Source of the DNA: Linyphia triangularis
Taxonomy: Eukaryota > Arthropoda > Arachnida > Araneae > Linyphiidae
Assembly (NCBI GenBank): GCA_963978545.1
Contig: OZ021724.1
Span: 99,957,163 to 100,021,162 of the forward strand
Direction of reading: 5' to 3'
Length of the DNA: 64,000 bases
The notes beneath the pieces were generated by a model that searched no databases, was not told the origin of the DNA, and saw only the letters and a list, made by a program, of their open reading frames with translations. Positions 56,813 through 64,000 of the stretch are shown here, piece by piece (position 1 is the stretch's first letter; each line of letters opens with the position of its first letter). Position numbers and translations under genes: made by a program.

Positions 56813-57300
56813 GCAGATCAAACGGTATAGTGGTTAGCGTGCTAGCTTCTATACTAAACTTCAACTTAACTATACTAAACTTCAACTTAACTATACTAAA
56901 CTTCAACTTAACTATACTAAACTTCAACTTAACTAGACATCACTTAGACGATAGATCGTCACAGTGCTCATAGGTATTTAATCCATTTTGGCGGCGTGAA
57001 AACATAATGTTCGCCAAACCACAACCTTATAGAGAACAAAAGGCTATAAGGTTTGGCGAGAATTATGTCTTCACTCCGCCAAAATGGATTAAATACCTAT
57101 GAGCACAGTGACGATCTATCGTCTAAGTGATGTCTAGTTAAGTTGAAGTTTAGTATAGACATCACTAGACGGGGGTTCCGAGTCCCGTGTAAGGCATGGA
57201 TGTTTGTAAATGTATGTTGGCTTGTCTAATGTCGAATGTTTCGGCGCATTACAGCCCTCGTGTTGCTGACGGCACCAGATAATCTGAATATAACCAACCA
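56813..57300 (+). mobile_element. SINE family 1 split by a family E MITE
   Basis: Head 56813-56849 (AAACGGTATAGTGGTTAGCG) and tail 57172-57300 (GGGGTTCCGAGTCCC to ACCAACCA). The duplication ACAAAAAATCGAT/ACAAAAAATTGAT (56800-56812 and 57301-57313) shows a single original insertion. About 15 bases of the SINE between TTCTA and GGGTTCC are replaced by E sequence. Confidence 0.93.
56850..57171. mobile_element. Family E MITE with iterated left end
   Basis: The 21-bp tip TATACTAAACTTCAACTTAAC occurs four times in direct tandem (56850-56933) before the rest of a normal E arm. After the right tip (ends 57157) come GACATCACTAGACG bases, which belong to an E subterminal region. This is best explained by repeated E insertion into the TA of AACTAGAC followed by loss of outer remnants, or by tip amplification. 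Confidence 0.9.
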
Positions 57301-57374
57301 ACAAAAAATTGATTATATTTATTTTGATATCTGTGTGAATTTGTTCATTGTCTAAACTTTTGCATCGCAGTGAT

Positions 57375-57607
57375 TAAAATAGCAATGGACAAAACCAGGT
57401 GGAGCCATTGCATATGTATTTAAGTAAGGATTTCAAATGTAAAACAAAATATATTAGACACTATTTTCAAGCAATATCATTGAGTGCTTATTTTCGTACC
57501 TACTCACCAAATGTGAAGGTGGTTATAGAAAGTAGTTTCTAAATGCACTGGGCTAGAAGATTGTAACATAGCGAGAAATAGGGAATGATCCTTACTAGGA
57601 CTTACTC
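57375..57607. mobile_element. Family A copy, right half
   Basis: From AAAACCAGGTGGAGCC to ATCCTTACTAGGACTTACTC. The TTAA at the end has decayed to CTTAG. The left half is missing. Confidence 0.82.
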
Positions 57608-57639
57608 TTAGCCAATAGCAATGGACAATTCCAGCATTT

Positions 57640-58705
57640 TTTTTAAAAAAGAGTGGAATTAGTTTATGTTTATGAAGAATTTCTTTCTGATTCCAAATAT
57701 TTAAACAAAAGTTTTTTTTTTTTTTTTTAAATTAGTTATTTAAATATTAAGAAAAGAAATCGAATCAAAATCGAGCCAAAATTAGTCCGATCAAAACACT
57801 CAGCAAAATACGTGACGTCAAGGGTTTCTACATTTTCTATGGTTATCGTAAGGTTTCTGCCAAATAGTTGGCGTTGGTAGTAGAGGTCGGTGATATATCG
57901 ATACGACGATATTTTTATCGATATTTCTAAAAAAAATTCGATAGTAAAAATATCGATAAAAGTAACCGATATATCGATATTTTCAAACATTTTTAGTTTT
58001 TTAATAATCGTTTTGCAGTTCCATTTGTTTTCTCGATTTTCTTTATTCCCTTTTCAAAAACTTCAAAACTAAAGTTTGAACTGGGCTGAGAGACAGGCAA
58101 AATGTCACCAATATTCAATATTTTGCCATACACTTAAAAGCTATTGAAATTATCTAAATTTTTCTTAAAATCACTGCATCAATTAAGCGAAAATACAATT
58201 TTTTTTTTTTTTTTTTTTTTTTGGAATAGATTCATTTTAGTTGAAAGAGTAGTCACCTTACAAAAAATAAACATGAAAAGTAGGAATTTGCCCCGAAAAA
58301 CTTTGTTTCTGGCAACATTGAAAATCAAATTTAAAAAAATCATGTATCGATATATCGATATTTTATCGATATCTTTTTTTTTTTTTTTTTTTTGGCAACG
58401 ATATAGTATCGATATTTATTTTGATCGACATTTCCGACCTTTAGTTGGTAGACCGTTGCCACATTCCTTACAGGTTGGCGTGATTTGCGAGAATCTTGCA
58501 AAGCTGGTTTCCGCTGCCGCATTTCAAGTCAAGATGTTAGCGAAGCCGTGACGTCACATTCAATGCCAATGAAATGAATCGTTTTCTCCCCAACGTCTTG
58601 CAAGGTAATTTTGATCGCAAATTGACATAAAGCGCATTGAGCAGAAATTTGTGTGTGTTATTGCCTTTTCGAAACATTTAGAATTGAATAAAATAATGAT
58701 AAAAA
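57640..58705 (+). mobile_element. Family J repeat split by a hAT MITE
   Basis: Reverse complement of 12166-12660, interrupted at 57881-58443. Flanking parts GCCAAATAGTTGGCG and AGACCGTTGCC line up with the unbroken copy. Confidence 0.82.
57881..58443. mobile_element. hAT-type MITE with ATCGATA motifs, copy 2
   Basis: The ends TAGAGGTCGGTGATATATCG and, reversed, TAAAGGTCGG are flanked by an exact 8-bp duplication GTTGGTAG (57873-57880 and 58444-58451). TATCGATA palindromes occur throughout. Two poly-T runs (58200, 58375) interrupt it. The paralogous J copy near 12445 gives the unoccupied target. Confidence 0.94.
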
Positions 58706-58954
58706 AAAAAAAATGTGGGAATCGTCCATTGTCCGGTTGACATCATGATTCCGCTTCGTTTGTAAGTGAGCAACTCTTACCTACATATTATTTAGGAGCC
58801 TTGGGAGTGGAAATTGGCAATTTAACGTTGCCACCGCTCGTGAAATAATAAGAAGTGTGAAGGAGAGAAAGCAATGACGTCGGATGTTACTACGTGAATG
58901 TCAGTTGTAATGTACCCAGGAAATATCAAGCTGTGGGGATGGCCAATGTTTTTA
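58706..58954. other. Possible single-copy DNA
   Basis: No repeat match in the window and no gene. Confidence 0.4.
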
Positions 58955-59125
58955 TAAATTTGTTTGTAGGAAAGCTGTGTGTTAGGTATGCGGTATATGT
59001 CAAATGTGCTGGGTTCGAATCCAAGTTTATACATGGATGCTCGTGGTGGTTCAGAATCGATGTTAAGTTGTAGGATTAGGTCTGATTAGCTGTTTTTATG
59101 CACAAAAAAAGGTAGTTGAGAAGGA
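58955..59125 (+). mobile_element. SINE family 2, old copy
   Basis: GGGTTCGAATCC is kept as a B box, followed by AGAATCGATGTTAAGTTGTAG and a decayed GCACAAAAAAAGGTAGTTGAG. No clear duplication; the oldest copy seen. Confidence 0.7.
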
Positions 59126-59264
59126 AAGAGGTTTTCGAAATCGTCAATTCTATAATATTTTAACTGTATAGTATGTTGACTATGTATAATCATGTTAAGA
59201 CAAGAGACATTACATTATATTTCCTGACAACTACCAAAATAATGAAGTTTGGAATATAAGTCCA
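59126..59264. other. AT-rich spacer
   Basis: Nothing recognised. Confidence 0.35.
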
Positions 59265-59860
59265 ACATACATAATCATACATTCCAAATAACAGTATTGC
59301 AATATGCATTGCCAATTTCATGTTCGTTAACACAGCGCAAATTCTGTAAGCTGTTGGAGTTTGCGTTTAATTTTAAATGCAAAAAAACATTTCTATCAAA
59401 AGAATGTGCGGTAAACTACGTTTCAAAATTTATTTATTAAAATGAAGGTGAATTTATTCATTCGCATCCAAATATCATTTATTCATTCCCATTAAAACAA
59501 TTTTATTATTTATTTACTAAAATAAATTTGCCAACAGGAAAGAATTTCTTCAATGGTTGGTTGAATGCTATTTTAGCGCGATTGGATCACGAAAATTTGA
59601 TTTATTAGTATTCCTTAAAAGTGACCTTTTAGTTACAGTTACAGTCCCAAAATATGATAGAATGTATTGTCAACAACATCGAATCTATCTGCCAAGTTTC
59701 AGCCCGATTGGATGACGGCAAGAGGGTTAATCAGGGCCATGCAGATTCCGCCTCCATTGACTTCCAAAATCGAAGTTAATGTAAAGGATTTTTTAAAAAA
59801 TCATCAATGCATAAAGCAAAGAAATGCATGAGAAAGCAAATTGTATAAAACATCCTGTTA
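59265..59860 (+). mobile_element. Family F repeat with apparent end
   Basis: It includes GTTCGTTAACACAGCGC, AAATTTATTTATTAAAATGAA, TATTCCTTAAAAGTGACC and GGATGACGGCAAGAGG and ends AACATCCTGTTATGG, complementary to the start of the 54-kb copy. This supports a TA-type element with CAGGATGTT ends. Confidence 0.75.
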
Positions 59861-59879
59861 TGGTATTGAAATTACATCC

Positions 59880-60640
59880 AAGACAATTTGAAGGAAGCGA
59901 ATTCGATGTCAAGAGATTTCTCATTTTTACTTTCAATTACCCATACGTATACATAAATAATTAAAGAATAGTATTCGTTTTTTTTTTTTTTTTTTTTTTT
60001 TTTTTCAAATTTCACAATGTTTTGGAACATCCTGATTTCAAAAAAGTGATCTAGAAAAGTGTCTGTCTGTATGTGTGTGTAAGTGGCCAGCATAACTCTC
60101 GATGTTAAAATTTTGTGTGCTGGTTGGTGATGGCACAAGGACCTACCACTAAGGTTTTCGTCAAAATCGCTTATGTGCATACGTTAACTGCCATTAAGAA
60201 AATCATGTTCTTCAGCAACTGCTAAAAAACGGCTCTAACGATTTTGTTCAAAATCTCTGTGGCAATGCCTCTCCAAGTGCCACCTCCGAAATTCCCGTAA
60301 AAATGCTTTAATGGAGTAAAAATCTGAAAAACGAATGCCTTTAACACAGAGTTCTCTTTCCATAAGCATACTTCATCAACGATCGCTTTTTCTCCTCTCC
60401 TCAGTTTCACTTATAAGAAAGGATAATATAAGGATTATTGAAAAGTACATCACCAAATTCAATATTTCGAAGGTTTTTTTAAAGACAAATAGAAGAATTA
60501 TCGCAAAAAAAATATCGCCAAACTGGCCATGTCTTATAACTGAATGATGAAAATATAAAAAGCGGTAAATGACACAAATCCACGTCAGTATTATAATAGT
60601 GTAACTGAAAGTTGTACGATGTTCCACACCCCTAGTTTAT
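59880..60640 (+). mobile_element. Family G repeat, SINE-free copy
   Basis: Runs from a TTTTACTTTCAATTACCCATA start through a long poly-T near 59980, GTGGCCAGCATAACTC, CGGCTCTAACGATTTTG and CCACCTCCGAAATTCCCG to GTTCCACACCCCTAG. The bases ACACAAATCCACGTCAG near 60572 show the empty SINE target used at 11.9 kb. Confidence 0.82.
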
Positions 60641-61534
60641 CACGATATGAGGGTGGGAGGGTTCATTTTCGCTCATGGTCATAATTTTATGTAGTTAACA
60701 AAAAACTTGAATAACTTTCTCTCGGAGATATTGTGTTAGCGAGCAGGTGGACATTCACTGAGTGTTTCTTACCAAATCTTACACAAATTTGCACAAATAC
60801 ATTTTAAAAACTTTTTGAAACCCTTATGAGACTTTTTTTTTTATCTAATTAAGAAATAATGAGAAATAATCCCGTTCCTCGACTAAGCAAAGCAATCTAA
60901 AATTTTCTACTGTATTGTTTTATTAATTTCTTTATTTTTCAAGTTTCTAAAGCAATATTTAAAAGCATTCTTTTTTTTTTTAATTTTTATTTTACTTTAT
61001 GTATATCTAGTATAGAAAGTTCAGAAGCGATGTTTAAAGCAACTATATGTCTATTTACTGCTTATGTTTAATAAAACTGTGCTTATCAACTGTCTGAAAC
61101 GATGTTAAGTATAATTTTGTTTATCAACGTTCTGCAACAATGTCAACTAAAACTTACTTTAACATTATTTAACAATGTTTAATGCAACTGTGTTTATCAA
61201 CTTCTTACAAGAATGATTAATAGAATTTTGTTTTGATTTTGCTTTTAAAAAAATTAGTACTACTGTGAGTGAAAATTCTTCTTGAACAATTTTCCATTAA
61301 ACCTTTTCCGGTAGGAGATTCGACTTTTGGGTAGCTTCTGAGCGATTTCTGATTCTGATCTGTAAGCAGATGAAACCAACTAAATACTCCCCCACCCCAT
61401 CTACGCTGCGTAGTAGGTTGCCCATTGTTACAAACAGATTGTAACTAATGTTATAGGGAAAATGAGTGGGTAATATAGATCTCTATGATGATTACTAAGC
61501 CTTCTTTGATTTCAAGTTAATAACCATGCACCAT
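60641..61534. other. Intergenic DNA before the satellite
   Basis: No repeat family in the window matches. 61020-61240 shows loose repetition of TTTATCAAC and ACAATGTT-type words. 61300-61520 has balanced composition. No gene. Confidence 0.4.
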
Positions 61535-64000
61535 CCAGAAGTTGTAAGTTGTTGATAAAGATCAGTAGAATTATCCCCTGCATTGTTGTAACCTGCACCA
61601 AGCAAGTATCCCTCCGAAGTTGTAAGTTGTAGTTAGAGATCAGTAACGTTATCCTCTGTATTGATGTAACCTACACAAAGCAAGCATCACTCCGAAGTTG
61701 TAAGCTGTAGTTAGAGATCAGTAGTATTATCCGCTGCATTGTTGTAACCTGCACCAATCAAGTGTCACTCCGAAGTTGTAAGTTGTAGTTAGAGATCAGT
61801 AACGTTATCCTCTGTATTGATGTAACCTACACAAAGCAAGCATCACTCCGAAGTTGTAAGCTGTAGTTAGAGATCAGTAGTATTATCCGCTGCATTGTTG
61901 TAACCTGCACCAATCAAGTGTCACTCCGAAGTTGTAAATTGTAGTTAGAGATCAGTAGAATTATCCCCTGCATTGTTGTAACCTGCACCAAGCAAGTATC
62001 CCTCCGAAGTTGTAAGTTGTAGTTAGAGATCAGTAGTATTATGCTTTGCATTGTTGTAACCTGTACCAAGCAAGTGTCACTCCGAAGTTGTAAGTTGTAG
62101 TTAGAGATCAGTAACATTATCCTCTGTATTGATGTAACCTGCACCAAGCAAGCATCACTCCGAAGTTGTAAGCTGTAGTTAGAGATCAGTAGTATTATCC
62201 GCTGCATTGTTGTAACCTGCACCAAGCAAGCATCACTCCGAAGTTGTAAATTGTAGTTAGAGATCAGTAGAATTATCCCCTGCATTGTTGTAACCTGCAC
62301 CAAGCAAGTATCCCTCCGAAGTTGTAAGTTGTAGTTAGAGATCAGTAGTATTATGCTTTGCATTGTTGTAACCTGTACCAAGCAAGTGTCACTCCGAAGT
62401 TGTAAGTTGTAGTTAGAGATCAGTAGTATTATGCTTTGCATTGTTGTAACCTGTACCAAGCAAGTATCCCTCCGAAGTTGTAAGTTGTAGTTAGAGATCA
62501 GTAGTATTATGCTTTGCATTGTTGTAACCTGTACCAAGCAAGTGTCACTCCGAAGTTGTAAGTTGTAGTTAGAGATCAGTAACATTATCCTCTGTATTGA
62601 TGTAACCTGCACCAAGCAAGCATCACTCCGAAGTTGTAAGCTGTAGTTAGAGATCAGTAGTATTATCCGCTGCATTGTTGTAACCAGCACCAAGCAAGCA
62701 TCACTCCGAAGTTGTAAATTGTAGTTAGAGATCAGTAGAATTATCCCCTGCATTGTTGTAACCTGCACCAAGCAAGTATCCCTCCGAAGTTGTAAGTTGT
62801 AGTTAGAGATCAGTAGTATTATGCTTTGCATTGTTGTAACCTGTACCAAGCAAGTGTCACTCCGAAGTTGTAAGTTGTAGTTAGAGATCAGTAGTATTAT
62901 GCTTTGCATTGTTGTAACCTGTACCAAGCAAGTATCCCTCCGAAGTTGTAAGTTGTAGTTAGAGATCAGTAGTATTATGCTTTGCATTGTTGTAACCTGT
63001 ACCAAGCAAGTGTCACTCCGAAGTTGTAAGTTGTAGTTAGAGATCAGTAACATTATCCTCTGTATTGATGTAACCTGCACCAAGCAAGCATCACTCCGAA
63101 GTTGTAAGCTGTAGTTAGAGATCAGTAGTATTATCCGCTGCATTGTTGTAACCTGCACCAAGCAAGCATCACTCCGAAGTTGTAAATTGTAGTTAGAGAT
63201 CAGTAGAATTATCCCCTGCATTGTTGTAACCTGCACCAAGCAAGTATCCCTCCGAAGTTGTAAGTTGTAGTTAGAGATCAGTAGTATTATGCTTTGCATT
63301 GTTGTAACCTGTACCAAGCAAGTGTCACTCCGAAGTTGTAAGTTGTAGTTAGAGATCAGTAACATTATCCTCTGTATTGATGTAACCTGCACCAAGCAAG
63401 CATCACTCCGAAGTTGTAAATTGTAGTTAGAGATCAGTAGTATTATCCGCTGCATTGTTGTAACCTGCACCAAGCAAGTATCACTCCGATATTGTAAATT
63501 GTAGTTAGAGATCAGTAGTATTTTCCCCTGCGAATGTTGTAATCTGCACCAAGCAAGCATCATTCCGAAGTTGTAAGTTGTAGATAGAGATCAGTAGTAT
63601 TATGCTTTGCATTGTTGTAACCTGTACCAAGCAAGTGTCACTCCGAAGTTGTAAATTGTAGTTAGAGATCAGTAGAATTATCCCCTGCATTGTTGTAACC
63701 TGCACCAAGCAAGTATCCCTCCGAAGTTGTAAGTTGTAGTTAGAGATCAGTAGTATTATGCTTTGCATTGTTGTAACCTGTACCAAGCAAGTGTCACTCC
63801 GAAGTTGTAAGTTGTAGTTAGAGATCAGTAGTATTATGCTTTGCATTGTTGTAACCTGTACCAAGCAAGTGTCACTCCGAAGTTGTAAGTTGTAGTTAGA
63901 GATCAGTAACATTATCCTCTGTATTGATGTAACCTGCACCAAGCAAGCATCACTCCGAAGTTGTAAGCTGTAGTTAGAGATCAGTAGTATTATCCGCTGC
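61535..64000. repeat. 78-bp satellite with higher-order structure
   Basis: About 31 units of 78 bp; the landmark CCGAAG lies at 61692, 61770, 61848 and so on. Four unit types can be told apart by the segment before TTGTTGTAACC or TTGATGTAACC: A (ATCCCCTGCA), B (ATGCTTTGCA), C (ATCCTCTGTA) and D (ATCCGCTGCA). From 62116 the order C-D-A-B-B-B repeats every 468 bp (C at 62116, 62584 and 63052), then shortens to C-D-A-B (C at 63364). Because 78 is a multiple of three and the unit lacks a minus-strand stop in one frame, a 549-codon frame results; I do not regard it as a gene. The array continues past the window. Confidence 0.96.

Noticed and set aside
61914..63563. 549-codon minus-strand frame
   Set aside because: It lies wholly in a 78-bp satellite whose period is a multiple of three, which keeps one frame open. 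No start context, domain or non-repetitive part supports a gene.

Overview
This window reads as non-coding DNA from an animal genome, most likely an arthropod; that is inference from the mix of transposon types, not a species call. It is AT-rich by eye and full of homopolymers. No frame supports a host protein-coding gene, and I see no rRNA, functional tRNA or CRISPR array. The long open frames fall in tandem repeats or transposons. The recognisable coding remains are two broken Tc1-type transposase tails, a short piece of a Gypsy-type gag, and one weak transposase-like trace.

Layout. 1-7175 is a hierarchical CCATA/CCATT satellite with 102-bp and 281-bp modules and a super-unit of about 3.7 kb. 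7.2-14.4 kb holds a 13-bp minisatellite, a solo LTR, a deleted Tc1 element, a tRNA-derived SINE and TTAA-flanked elements. 16.2-17.2 kb is AT-rich minisatellite. 18.4-32.1 kb is a dense mosaic of long-inverted-repeat MITEs, many nested, plus an element with a 148-bp internal tandem repeat. 32.8-35.6 kb is a decodable nest: a hAT-like element, a foldback inserted across its left edge, and Gypsy LTR pieces inside. 36-52 kb holds more SINEs, MITEs, two solo LTRs and a TA-flanked element at 39.45-40.72 kb. 52-61 kb holds another Gypsy LTR, a 221-bp tandem, a Tc1 relic, a SINE broken by a MITE, and a hAT MITE with an empty-site paralogue elsewhere in the window. 61.5 kb to the end is a 78-bp satellite with a 468-bp higher-order unit that runs off the window.

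Families are given working names (A, B, E, F, G, J and so on) because I cannot search a repeat library. Boundaries with target-site duplications (TSDs) read directly from the sequence are the most reliable; others are approximate. Stretches that look single-copy (about 13.5-14.0, 15.2-15.8, 38.2-38.7, 41.8-42.3, 43.6-44.0 and 53.8-55.5 kb) are the best places to look for conserved non-coding function.

The strongest observations are the three-level satellite at the left edge, the second satellite with a 6-mer higher-order repeat at the right edge, the order of insertions readable at 32.8-35.3 kb, a palindromic TA-element family with paired CRE-like half-sites at its centre, and a TTTGGCG/CGCCAAA motif that recurs in several unrelated transposon families.
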